Part shown: positions 1-7,758 of the stretch, piece by piece
Numbering within the stretch: position 1 is the stretch's first letter
How the letters are laid out: every line of letters begins with the position of its first letter
Origin: Planotetraspora sp. A-T 1434
Lineage (GTDB): Bacteria > Actinomycetota > Actinomycetes > Streptosporangiales > Streptosporangiaceae
Assembly: GCF_025420585.1 (NCBI RefSeq)
Contig: NZ_JAOEGB010000032.1
Location: forward strand, 1-64,000
Length of the DNA stretch: 64,000 nt
Direction of reading: 5' to 3'
Made by a program: the position numbers and the translations under genes
The notes under the pieces: generated by a model
Seen by the model: the letters and a program-made list of their open reading frames with translations, nothing else
Told to the model about the DNA's origin: nothing
Databases searched by the model: none

Positions 1-123
1 ATAGTCCGTTTGAACACGGCCCGCACGACCACCTCTAGAACGGGCGAATGCGGTGACACGCTGGACAGACATGTGTCGCCCGACGGCACCCAGTGGGAGG
101 GCGGCCTATGATGACACACAAGA

Positions 124-158
124 GAAAAGCCACAGCATCCGATCTTGGATACTGTGGC
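124..158 (-). terminator. Rho-independent terminator after the tRNA-Pro 3' half
   Basis: On the minus strand a 12-base stem (147-158 pairing with 129-140, one G-T pair) closes a 6-base loop and is followed by TTTTCTC. It lies 20 bases beyond the tRNA 3' half at 179-220 in the transcription direction of the tRNA. This is where a tRNA gene's own terminator would be, so this flank probably belongs to the original chromosome. Confidence 0.7.
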
Positions 159-178
159 TCCGACCTGCGAAAACGCGG

Positions 179-220
179 TCGGGACGACAGGATTTGAACC
201 TGCGACCCTTGACCCCCAGG
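179..220 (-). other. 3' half of tRNA-Pro(GGG); candidate integration-site remnant
   Basis: Read on the minus strand this is a normal 3' tRNA half: anticodon loop CTGGGGG (anticodon GGG), right anticodon stem TCAAG, variable bases GGGTC, T-arm GCAGG-TTCAAAT-CCTGT, right acceptor strand CGTCCCG and discriminator A. The bases before the loop (TTTGC) cannot pair with TCAAG, and no D-arm or left acceptor strand lies upstream (221-300), so this is not a working tRNA. Actinomycete integrative elements commonly target the 3' part of tRNA genes and leave such a half copy at one end. Identity of the half tRNA is seen directly; its role as an att site is inference. Confidence 0.75.
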
Positions 221-384
221 CAAAACAACAAGTCGGCCTGGACTGCACTAAAGCGGCCCTGAGCTGGGGAAACAGTCCCTAGCGGTCCGTCAGCATCCGC
301 ACACGTCCAGACGCGTTGTCACTCAGTGTGTCACCCAGAGGTCGGGCTATCTCCACGGGACACGAACGTCCACGCCGAGTGCCC

Positions 385-825
385 TCACCGATCACCCTTC
401 GTCCTGAGGTTCCTTCCGCTCCCCGGCTTCTGCGATCTCTTCGAGACGCGCCCGGTCGCGGCGTTCAGCTGATTGCGCAGGTGGACCGTGGTGACCGAGT
501 CGAATCCCATGTCCAGGAGATCCTGGTCGTCGAGGATCGCACCGCTGTCGGCGCGGCCCAGCACCCTGGCCACCACGTTGCGCACCAGTTCGGACACCGC
601 CGGCCGGCGAGTGCCCAGGCCCGCCAACCGCTCGGCGAACGGCATCGAGACCGCGGCCGACTCGGCGGCGACCGCGCGGCGCACCGGGGGAGGGACCAGG
701 CCGCGCAGGACGGGGTGCACATCGCCGCGTGCCCGTACCGCGGCGGTGTCCAGCGCCATCGGTATCAGTTGCGCACCGTCTACGGCCATGGCGGCGTCGA
801 AGAGCGCCGGACGACGACGGCTCAC
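385..825 (-). pseudogene. Truncated modular PKS fragment (KR end plus partial ACP)
   Basis: An open stretch of about 146 codons matches the end of a modular PKS ketoreductase region (RPALFDAAMAVD...LIPMALD...HPVLRGLVPPPVRRA), followed by an acyl carrier protein with the phosphopantetheine site MGFDSVTTVHLRNQL. Similarity stops just after the ACP helix (NAATG) and begins abruptly at the 5' end, with no catalytic KR core, KS or AT nearby. GAAGGA sits directly against the GTG with no spacing, so a genuine start is doubtful. It has the same orientation as the main PKS genes. It is best read as debris of a larger PKS at the left border of the cluster. The 160 bases between it and the tRNA half show nothing recognisable. 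Confidence 0.75.
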
Positions 826-1025
826 TCCTTCCCGCTCCGCGCGGCAACGCCCCCGGGATGCACCGGCACGTCACCCCGCTTCCTCGCGCAATACGCACCC
901 CGAAATGCGCGCCGTACGCACTTCCGCTGATGTCAGGGGCGTGAGCGATCGCAAGAATCGTCGTCATCGCGGTGATATGCGCCGATTTCCAGGAGCACCT
1001 CAGGCAGCCGTGCGCGGGGGGACGA

Positions 1026-1784
1026 ATGAGATACGAATTGCTCGGGCCACTACGCCTGGTGGACGAGGAGACGCACACGATCAGCGCGCCCAAGGTCGAG
1101 ACGCTGCTGGCCGCGCTGCTGATCCGGGCGAACCAGCCGGTGTCGACCGACGAGCTGCTCGACGAGCTGTGGGGGAACGAGCCCCCGAAGCGCGCTCGCG
1201 CCGCTCTGCACGTGTACATCTCGCATCTGCGCAAGAACTACGTACAGCCCGCGGTGGACGGGGCCGCCATCCGGACGCACGCCCAGGGCTACCTGCTGGA
1301 CACGGACCGCGCGTCGGTGGACGTGTTCCGCATGCAGGGTCTGCACGCCGCGGGCCGGGACAAGGCGGACCGCGACCCGGAGCGGGCGCTGGAGTTCTTC
1401 GCCGCCGCCGCTGCCCTGTTCCGCGGACCCGTGCTCGCCGGGATCGACAACGGGCTCATCGTCGGCGCGTTCGCCCGCTGGGCCGAGGAGGTCCGGCTGG
1501 AGTGCCTGGAGGCGATCGCGATGTGCTCGCTGCGGCTCGGGCGGCATCGAGAGGTGATCGGCGACCTGTCGCGGTGGGTCGAGCAGTACCCGCTGAACGA
1601 GAACCTGCGCGAGCAGCTCATGCTGGCGCTCTACCGCTCCGGGCGGCGGGCGGAGGCGCTGGAGGTCTTCCAGTCGGCCCGGCAGGTGCTGAGGGAGGAG
1701 CTGGGGCTCGACCCCCGCGTGACCATGCGCCGGCTCCAGTTCGCGATCCTCTCCGCCGACGCCGACCTCGCCATCGCCGGATGA
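1026..1784 (+). CDS. SARP-family pathway activator
   Basis: 252 aa. Residues about 1-95 form an OmpR-type winged-helix DNA-binding domain (MRYELLGPLRL, APKVETLLAALLIRANQ, LLDELWG, ALHVYISHLRK). Residues about 100-250 form the bacterial transcriptional activation domain (DVFRM, AALFRGPVLA, RLGRHREVIGDLSRWV, EELGLDP). This is the short SARP layout (AfsR/DnrI/RedD family) with no ATPase domain. Such proteins bind direct repeats at cluster promoters and switch on antibiotic pathways; abyssomicin clusters contain one (AbyI). The ATG at 1026 follows a purine-rich GGGGGGAC about 5 bases upstream, better than a possible start at 972. The gene is monocistronic and converges on the exporter gene, with a strong hairpin between them. 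It is the likely pathway activator, but its target sites were not identified. Confidence 0.9.
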   Translation: MRYELLGPLRLVDEETHTISAPKVETLLAALLIRANQPVSTDELLDELWGNEPPKRARAALHVYISHLRKNYVQPAVDGAAIRTHAQGYLLDTDRASVDVFRMQGLHAAGRDKADRDPERALEFFAAAAALFRGPVLAGIDNGLIVGAFARWAEEVRLECLEAIAMCSLRLGRHREVIGDLSRWVEQYPLNENLREQLMLALYRSGRRAEALEVFQSARQVLREELGLDPRVTMRRLQFAILSADADLAIAG

Positions 1785-1889
1785 GCAGGGCGGCCCCGGG
1801 CGGCCATGCACGGCCCGGCGGCCGGCTGGGGTCCCCGGCCCCGCGCGGGCTGCGGGCCACGACACGGACACGACGCGGGGAAACGACAC

Positions 1890-1923
1890 GAGGGGCGAGC
1901 CGGCTGCGGACGGCTCGCCCCTC
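1890..1923. terminator. Strong hairpin between convergent genes
   Basis: A perfect 13-bp stem (1890-1902 with 1911-1923) encloses an 8-base loop in the 167-base gap between the SARP gene (plus) and the exporter gene (minus). No T-run follows, as is usual for actinomycete terminators. It probably serves both genes. Confidence 0.75.
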
Positions 1924-1951
1924 GCCATGGGACGCGGAGCGAACGGCCGCG

Positions 1952-3382
1952 TCAGCCTCGGGCGGCGGGTGTAGCCCCCCGCGCCCCGGGGCGGTACCAG
2001 AAGACCAGCGCGACGAGCAGGGCGATCACCAGGGCGCCGCAGGCCCAGAAGAACACCGACGAGATGGTCTCGGCGAGACCACCCGTGCCCTGCGTGAGCG
2101 GGATCAGCATCGCGGCCAGGCCGAGCGAGCCGCCGATCGTGAGCGCCGTCTGCAGCACCCCTGCGGTGACGCCGGCGTACTCCTGCGGCGCGGTGGTCAG
2201 GACGATCATGTTGAACGGAATGATCGCCACGCCGACGCCGAGCCCCATGACGATGAGGGCCGGGAGCACACCGCCGGCGTAGGTGCTGCCGCCGTCGAGA
2301 CGGGTCAGCCAGGCCACCCCGGCCAGCACCACGAGTAGGCCGACCACGGCACGCGTCTTGAGACCGATCGTGGCGATGTACTTGGTGAGGATCTGGGTGC
2401 TGACGAGCAGCGCCAGGCCGAAGGGCAGGATGGCCAGGCCGCTCTGCAGTGCGTTGAGGCGCAGCACGCCCTGGAGGTACTGGACCAGGTAGATCAGGAA
2501 GCTTGTGAGCACGGCCGCGAGCAGCAGCAGGACGAGGAAGGCGCCGGCCCGCTCGCGGCCGGCGAAGACGGCCAGGGGCAGCAGCGGCTCGGCGGCCCGC
2601 CGGTCCACCAGCAGGAGAACCACGGCCAGCACGACGGCGGCGCCGAGGGCGGTCAGCGTCCAGCGGTCGCCCCAGCCCTTCTCCGCGGCGTGGACGAGGC
2701 CGTACACGGCGGCGGCGAGGGTGGCCGTGCTGAGCAGCGCGCTGGGCAGGCCGAGCGGGCGCGACCGGGTCGCCTCGTCCCGCAGGCCGAGTGCCCGGGC
2801 GGCGACCGCGATGATGACCAGGCCGATGGGCACGTTCACCAGCAGGCTCCAGCGCCAGTCCCCCGCCCACGTGAGCACGCCGCCGAGCACCATGCCGGCG
2901 GAGGCGCCGAGCCCGGTCACCGTGGAGTAGAGGCCGAAGGCTCGCTGCTGCCGCTCCCCCTGGAAGACGATCGCCAGCAGCGCCAGCCCGGTGGGACCGG
3001 CGATCGCCGCGCCGGCGCCCTGCAGGACGCGGCCGGCGAGCAGCACCTCCAGGTTCGGCGCGAGCCCGGCGATCAGGGAGGCCACCACGACCAGCCCGAT
3101 CCCGGAGAGGAAGACCCTGCGGTGCCCGAGCACGTCGCCGAGGCGGCCGGCGAACAGCAGGAGGCCGCCGAAGGCGAGGAAGAAGCCGTTCGGCACCCAC
3201 GATCCCCCGGCCACCGACAGATGGAGGTCGGACTGGAGGGTCGGGAGCGCGACGTTCACGATCGTGCCGTCGAGCTGCAGCATGAACTCCGCCCCGACGA
3301 TCGCCGCGAGCACGAGGGCCCAGGCGCGGTCGGCCCGCGACACGCCGGCCGAGACGTCGCCGGAGACGCTTTCGGTGGTCAT
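1952..3382 (-). CDS. MFS exporter, DHA2 (EmrB/QacA) family
   Basis: 476 aa, about 14 hydrophobic helices, the DHA2 size and topology. Motif A is visible as GRLGDVLGHRRVF near residue 85, and the first helix region carries FMLQLDGTIVNVALPTL, typical of QacA/EmrB drug:proton antiporters. It probably exports the polyketide and gives self-resistance. The ATG at 3382 is chosen because GTGGAGG lies 5 bases upstream; an in-frame start at 3412 lacks a comparable site. It is divergent from the TetR gene across a promoter with three GAGG/CCTC palindromes, so repression by that TetR protein and induction by the product or an intermediate is likely. Abyssomicin clusters also carry a drug-transporter gene of this kind, but the substrate here is inferred. 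Confidence 0.9.
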   Translation of the reverse strand: MTTESVSGDVSAGVSRADRAWALVLAAIVGAEFMLQLDGTIVNVALPTLQSDLHLSVAGGSWVPNGFFLAFGGLLLFAGRLGDVLGHRRVFLSGIGLVVVASLIAGLAPNLEVLLAGRVLQGAGAAIAGPTGLALLAIVFQGERQQRAFGLYSTVTGLGASAGMVLGGVLTWAGDWRWSLLVNVPIGLVIIAVAARALGLRDEATRSRPLGLPSALLSTATLAAAVYGLVHAAEKGWGDRWTLTALGAAVVLAVVLLLVDRRAAEPLLPLAVFAGRERAGAFLVLLLLAAVLTSFLIYLVQYLQGVLRLNALQSGLAILPFGLALLVSTQILTKYIATIGLKTRAVVGLLVVLAGVAWLTRLDGGSTYAGGVLPALIVMGLGVGVAIIPFNMIVLTTAPQEYAGVTAGVLQTALTIGGSLGLAAMLIPLTQGTGGLAETISSVFFWACGALVIALLVALVFWYRPGARGATPAARG

Positions 3383-3418
3383 GGAACCTCCACGGTCCGC
3401 TGACAGGGACATCAGAGC

Positions 3419-3506
3419 GAGGCGACCTCAGGTTAGTGGGCGCATTTATACTGAGGTCGTCTCAGGTTAGGTGAGAGGATTTAAGCTGAGGCAACCTCAG
3501 GATGTC
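3419..3506. promoter_or_regulatory. Divergent exporter/TetR promoter with three palindromic operators
   Basis: Three related inverted repeats: GAGG-CGA-CCTC (3419-3429), CTGAG-GTCGT-CTCAG (3451-3465) and a perfect CTGAGG-CAA-CCTCAG (3486-3500). On the minus strand the last one lies between a TTGACA box (3502-3507) and TTAAAT, i.e. inside the probable exporter promoter. TATAAA follows the second palindrome on the same strand. The third palindrome also sits just upstream of the TetR ribosome-binding site, so autoregulation is likely. The TTGACA/palindrome arrangement recurs at 19586-19608. Confidence 0.75.
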
Positions 3507-3521
3507 AAGCGGGAGGTACCG

Positions 3522-4106
3522 GTGGACGGCAAGCCCTACATCGCCCAGCGCCCCAAGCGGGCCGACGGCCGGCGCAACTACGACGCGATCCTGGCCGCGG
3601 CCCGCAAGGCGTTCGAGAGCGCCGGGGCCGACGCCTCTCTGGAGGACATCGCGAGCCAGGCCGGCGTGGCGATCGGCACGCTGTACCGGCACTTCCCCAC
3701 GCGGGCCTCGCTCGTGGAGGCCGCGACCCGGGACGGCCTGGAGAACCTCGTCGCCCACGCGGAGCGGCTGACCGCCGGGCCGGACCCGCTCGACGCGCTG
3801 ATCGCCTGGATGCGTGAGGCGGTGGTCCACTTCAGCACCTTCCGCGGCCTGGTGGGCATCCTCGCGCAGAGCATGTACGACGAGGGCACGCCCTCCCACA
3901 CGATGTGCAGCGCGATGCACCGCAGCGGCGCGGACCTGCTGCGCGCCGCCCAGGCGGCCGGCAGGGTGCGGCCCGACCTGACCCCCGACGAGCTGTTCGA
4001 CCTCCTCAGCGGCGCCGCTTGGGTGCGCGAGCAGGCCACCCCCGACCGGGACGGCAGCGCCCGCTTCCTCGAACTGTTGCTGGAGGGCATCACCACGCGG
4101 GACTGA
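3522..4106 (+). CDS. TetR-family repressor
   Basis: 194 aa. The N-terminal helix-turn-helix (about residues 20-65: ASLEDIASQAGVAIGTLYRH, FPTRASLVEAA) is a classic TetR domain; the variable C-terminal domain (about 80-190) would bind an effector and dimerise. GTG 3522 is preferred over the upstream GTG 3471 because GGGAGG lies 5 bases before it, and because starting at 3471 would place the operator 3486-3500 inside the gene. It probably represses the divergent exporter and itself. A matching operator before the flavin monooxygenase gene suggests that gene is a third target. Ligand unknown; a pathway intermediate or product is plausible. Confidence 0.88.
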   Translation: MDGKPYIAQRPKRADGRRNYDAILAAARKAFESAGADASLEDIASQAGVAIGTLYRHFPTRASLVEAATRDGLENLVAHAERLTAGPDPLDALIAWMREAVVHFSTFRGLVGILAQSMYDEGTPSHTMCSAMHRSGADLLRAAQAAGRVRPDLTPDELFDLLSGAAWVREQATPDRDGSARFLELLLEGITTRD

Positions 4107-4341
4107 CTCTCCACATGGTCGCACCTGACCCTTCGTAACACAGGTCAAAAAACCAATCAATCCGGTATGTAATGTAGAGTAAGGAGGAATCCCATCCCGC
4201 ACAGCCGGATCGACGAAGACCGGTGCCCGAACCTCCGCCCTCTGCTACCGCTGGAAGTTTCGGCCCAGATGCGAGAAAGAAGCGCGATTAAGGGCCGGAA
4301 AGCTCTTTTCGGTCATCAAGTGCCTGGGGTCGTCACAGACA
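4107..4341 (+). promoter_or_regulatory. Leader/promoter region of the LAL regulator gene
   Basis: A 235-base non-coding gap with a markedly AT-richer core (about 4140-4185, including a run of six A and TATGTAATGTAGAGT) in an otherwise GC-rich window. A strong AAGGAGG (4181-4187) is not followed by a usable start codon with an open frame, so its meaning is unclear. The region probably contains the promoter for the downstream regulator, but no convincing -35/-10 pair can be assigned. Confidence 0.4.
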
Positions 4342-7140
4342 ATGAGCGTGTACGAAGACAGACTGACCGACACCGTGTCGACCAGGGTGGTGCGCACGGC
4401 CGAGTTCGACCTGCTGCGGTCCCTGACCCAGGAGCCCGGCTCCGAGGGGCGTCTCATCGCCGTCCTCGGGGAGCCGGGGTCCGGGAAGACCCACCTGTTA
4501 TCGGCGCTCGCCCGGGAACGGCAGTGGACCGCCCTTCCCGCTACCGTCTACCGATGCTCCTCGGGCGACCGGGAGCGGGCGATGAACGCCGTCAGGAAGC
4601 TGCTGTGGCGCGCGCGCCGGGCCGGCGAACGCGAGGGGGGCGACCGCCCCGTGATCGGCCTCGCCCGCCGGCGCCACCGGCCCGACCGCGAGCTCGTGGT
4701 CATCGAGGACGCCCACCTCGCCGACGACCAGACGATCGGCGAACTGGTGGGCATCGCCGGGGGCGACCCCGCGCCGCTGGTCGACGTGATCGTCTCGCTG
4801 CGCCCCCGCCAGACCCCCGACCGCCTGGCCGAGGCGGTGTCCGTCACCGCGGCCTTCGGACGCACCGTGCGGATCGAACTGGGGCCGCTCGACGACGAGC
4901 AGATGCTCGCCATGTCGCCCGTCCCCGCGCCGTACGAGCTTCGCCACCGCAGCGGCGGCAACCCGTTCAACCTCCGGGCGCTGCAGGCGCTGGAGCACAG
5001 CGCCCGCGGCGACGGCGCGCTCGCGCCGTACGAGTTCGCCGTGATGAGCGAGGTGCGCGACCTGACGCTCACCGAGCGGTACGCGCTGCACGCCGCGGCG
5101 ATCCTGCGCTCGCGGTTCGACGCGGACCTGCTCGCCGAGGTCGCCGAACTCGACCCGCTGGTGGCCTCCGCCGCGCTGCGCCGCCTCGTCCGCCGGGACC
5201 TGGTGCGGGTGGAGCCCATCGGGACGCTCTTCTCCATCAGGGACGAGGTCTTCGGCACGCTGCTGCGCCAGGTGATCGACCCCTGCTGGGCCGCGCTGGC
5301 CCACCAGCGGGCGCTACACCGGCTGTCCGCCCGCGGGCAGGCCGGCACCCAGATCGGCTTCCACCTGGTCAGCTCCCTGTCGCGGGCCCGGGCGAGCGAG
5401 CTGGCGCAGATCGTGGACGCGTCCCAGGAGATCATGGAGACCGACGTCAGCGAGTGCGTCTCCTGGCTCACGCCGGTGCTCGGCGAGGCGCCTGTCTCAA
5501 CGGAGATCGGAGTGCGCGCCCGGCTGGCGCTCAGCACGGCCTTCGGCCGCCTGGGACGGATGCCCGAGAGCCGCGACCTGCTGTTCGTGGTGCACGAGTC
5601 GGGCGCGGCCGTGGACCCGGCGGCGCTGGCGGAGCAGGTCGCGTTCGTCTCGGTGGTCGAGGGCGTGCTCAGTCAGGACGTGCAGACGCTCGACCTGCTC
5701 GGCGACCTCCTCGGGCGACCCGACCTGCGCGGCTCCCCCGTCTGGCCCCGCCTGGTCTTAGCGCGCGGCTTCCGCGTGTCGATGCTGGGCCGTACGGCCA
5801 GCCGGGCCGAGACGGAGCCCGCGCTGCGCGCGGCGCGGGCCGCGGGCGACGACCCGGTCGCCGCGGGGCTGCTCGGGCTCGGGGCGCTGGCGTCGGTCGC
5901 CGCCGGGGACGTGGATCGGGCCCTGGCAGAGGCCGACGCCGCCGCCGAGTCGCTGGACCGCACCCCCGAGCACCTGATGGCGCGCCACATCGAGTGCCTG
6001 CTGCTGGCCGGGCTCGCCTACATTTACCTCGGCCGCAACGCCGACGCCCAGCGGCAGGTCGGGCGCGGCGTGGAGATCGCCCGGCGGCGCCAGCGGCCGT
6101 TCCTGCTGCCGACGGTCCTGGTGCTGCTCAGCGAGACCGAGCGCCACCTCGGCCGGCTCAGGCAGGCCAGGGACGCGGCCGACGCGGCCATCGTCGAGTC
6201 AGATGCGGGCAACCCGCTGCGGCACGCCCAGGCGGTCGCCCTGAAGTCCGCCGCCGAGGTGTGGATGCAGCCTCCGGGCAGCGGGCGGGCCAAGTCGCTC
6301 GCCCAGCAGGCGCTGGCGCAGCAGGCGCTGACCGGCGCGCACGTGAACGGCAGCGCCTCGATCGCGGCGCTGACGCTCGCCAAGTGCGCCTGGCTGGACG
6401 GCGACCCGACTCACTGCGTCACGCTCCTGCTCAACGAGGGCCGGGGCGCCGACATGCAGGTGATCCCGTCGGGCAGCCGCCTCACGATCTGGGAGACGCT
6501 CTGCGCCGCCGGGCTGGACGCGGGCATACCCCTGGACGACTGGGCACGCCGGGCCCAGGAGCACGCCCGTGCCGTGCCCGTGCCCCCCAACCTGGCGTAC
6601 GCCGCCATGACCCGCGGCCACCTGCTTCGCGTGCAGGGGTCGCCGGGCGAGGCGGTGCGGTGTTACCGCGAGGCGGCCGACCTGTTCGCCTCGGTCGGCA
6701 TGCCGGTGGAGCAGAGCTACGCCCTGGGACAGGCGGCGCGGGCGCTCGGCGAGCAGGGCCGCGCCGAGCAGGCGGCCCACATGGTAGGGCTCGCCGCCGA
6801 GATCGCGCGGCGGTCGGAGGCGGTGACCCTGCTCGACTGGCTGGGCCGGCGGACCGGCCGGCCGGCCGCGGCCCCCGCCCCCCACCCCGGGGCGCGGCAG
6901 GAGGTATTCGGGCGGCTGGAGGTGTTCGGCCGCCTAACCCACCGGGAACGCGAAATCGCGCTGCTCATCTGCTCGGGGATGAAACGGCGGGACATCGCCG
7001 ACCGGCTTACGATAAGCATGCGAACGGTCGACGTCCATCTGACCCGCATTTACCGCAAGACCGGGGTCAGCTCGCGCATGGAACTCGCGCTGGCGATTCA
7101 GCGGAATACGGCCGGGCAGGAATACGCGACCCGCTTTTAG
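4342..7140 (+). CDS. Large LuxR-type (LAL) transcriptional regulator
   Basis: 932 aa. An N-terminal AAA-type ATP-binding domain has Walker A GEPGSGKT at 43-50 and a probable Walker B in LVVIEDAHLAD near 118. A long helical, TPR-like middle part spans about 330-840. The C-terminal LuxR helix-turn-helix covers residues 865-932 (LTHREREIALLICSGMKRRD, VHLTRIYRKTGV). This is the LAL (MalT-like) architecture common among cluster-situated activators of large macrolide and spirotetronate pathways. ATP or ligand binding is thought to license DNA binding. It starts at ATG 4342 with only a weak GGGGTC upstream. It ends 60 bases before the AbyU-like gene, and the two may be cotranscribed. Confidence 0.92.
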   Translation: MSVYEDRLTDTVSTRVVRTAEFDLLRSLTQEPGSEGRLIAVLGEPGSGKTHLLSALARERQWTALPATVYRCSSGDRERAMNAVRKLLWRARRAGEREGGDRPVIGLARRRHRPDRELVVIEDAHLADDQTIGELVGIAGGDPAPLVDVIVSLRPRQTPDRLAEAVSVTAAFGRTVRIELGPLDDEQMLAMSPVPAPYELRHRSGGNPFNLRALQALEHSARGDGALAPYEFAVMSEVRDLTLTERYALHAAAILRSRFDADLLAEVAELDPLVASAALRRLVRRDLVRVEPIGTLFSIRDEVFGTLLRQVIDPCWAALAHQRALHRLSARGQAGTQIGFHLVSSLSRARASELAQIVDASQEIMETDVSECVSWLTPVLGEAPVSTEIGVRARLALSTAFGRLGRMPESRDLLFVVHESGAAVDPAALAEQVAFVSVVEGVLSQDVQTLDLLGDLLGRPDLRGSPVWPRLVLARGFRVSMLGRTASRAETEPALRAARAAGDDPVAAGLLGLGALASVAAGDVDRALAEADAAAESLDRTPEHLMARHIECLLLAGLAYIYLGRNADAQRQVGRGVEIARRRQRPFLLPTVLVLLSETERHLGRLRQARDAADAAIVESDAGNPLRHAQAVALKSAAEVWMQPPGSGRAKSLAQQALAQQALTGAHVNGSASIAALTLAKCAWLDGDPTHCVTLLLNEGRGADMQVIPSGSRLTIWETLCAAGLDAGIPLDDWARRAQEHARAVPVPPNLAYAAMTRGHLLRVQGSPGEAVRCYREAADLFASVGMPVEQSYALGQAARALGEQGRAEQAAHMVGLAAEIARRSEAVTLLDWLGRRTGRPAAAPAPHPGARQEVFGRLEVFGRLTHREREIALLICSGMKRRDIADRLTISMRTVDVHLTRIYRKTGVSSRMELALAIQRNTAGQEYATRF

Positions 7141-7200
7141 GGCCGCTTGAGCGCCTCCTTTTAGTGTCGGAACACGTTGTTTCCGCCTCGGGAGGCGAAT

Positions 7201-7746
7201 ATGGATCTGCGCGCGCTGTCCGACCGGATCGCGCCGGTGCACGAAGCGGTGAGCTCCTTCCTGCTGCCGTTCCTGGCCGCGCCGCCGGAGACCACCTCGG
7301 ACCGGGTGGGGGCCCTCGCCCGGCCCGGCCGGTCGCTCATCCTGCGCGACCTCACCGAGAGGGTCGTGGAGTACCACTCCAACAACGCCGACCCCACCGG
7401 GACGACCCCGACCGAGAAGGACTTCGCCACGGTCAGGCTGGAGATCTTCGGCCCGGACGGCGAACCGCTCGGCGAGACGACCGGCGCGGGCCGCATGCTC
7501 TACAAGCAGGAGCACGACGGCCACTTCATCGCGTACTTCGGCGAGGAGATCCGGCTGCGGGACGGCAACGTCATCCGCTCCGGCGGCCTGGTGGACGACG
7601 CGCGGCTGACGGCGGGCGAGGCCGCGCACTTCCCGGCCGTCGTCGTCGCCGGGCCGCTGCGGGGGGCCGTGGGCGTCCGCTGGTTCCGCCCGCTGGTCAA
7701 GGACGCCCACGACGCGTACGAGTCCGCGATCGTGGTCTACCGGTAG
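7201..7746 (+). CDS. abyU-like: AbyU-like spirotetronate cyclase (Diels-Alderase family)
   Basis: 181 aa, no signal peptide or membrane segment. From about residue 50 the sequence has the strand pattern of allene-oxide-cyclase-type beta-barrels and of AbyU: an N-terminal strand with LEIFGPDGEPLGETTGAG, then GHFIAYFGEEIRLRDG and NVIRSGGLVD, then a late PLRGAVGVRWFRP. It aligns by eye with the AbyU segments GAQIGTSSGNF, LLTYYQEDITLSDG and YLGLTGFRQW. AbyU catalyses the intramolecular [4+2] cycloaddition between the triene chain and the exocyclic methylene of the tetronate. Compared with AbyU (about 140 aa as I recall it) this protein has an N-terminal extension of roughly 40 residues. ATG 7201 has GGGAGG 5 bases upstream, and the AKR gene follows after 12 bases. 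The assignment rests on this pattern plus the tetronate cassette. Confidence 0.78.
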   Translation: MDLRALSDRIAPVHEAVSSFLLPFLAAPPETTSDRVGALARPGRSLILRDLTERVVEYHSNNADPTGTTPTEKDFATVRLEIFGPDGEPLGETTGAGRMLYKQEHDGHFIAYFGEEIRLRDGNVIRSGGLVDDARLTAGEAAHFPAVVVAGPLRGAVGVRWFRPLVKDAHDAYESAIVVYR

Positions 7747-7758
7747 CGGAGGGACGCC

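Noticed and set aside
53-262. Plus-strand open frame with SGRQDLNLRPLTP
   Set aside because: This string arises from antisense translation of tRNA sequence and is a known annotation artefact; the DNA is the tRNA-Pro 3' half.
179-300. Complete tRNA gene
   Set aside because: No D-arm, left anticodon stem or left acceptor strand can be found beside the 3' half.
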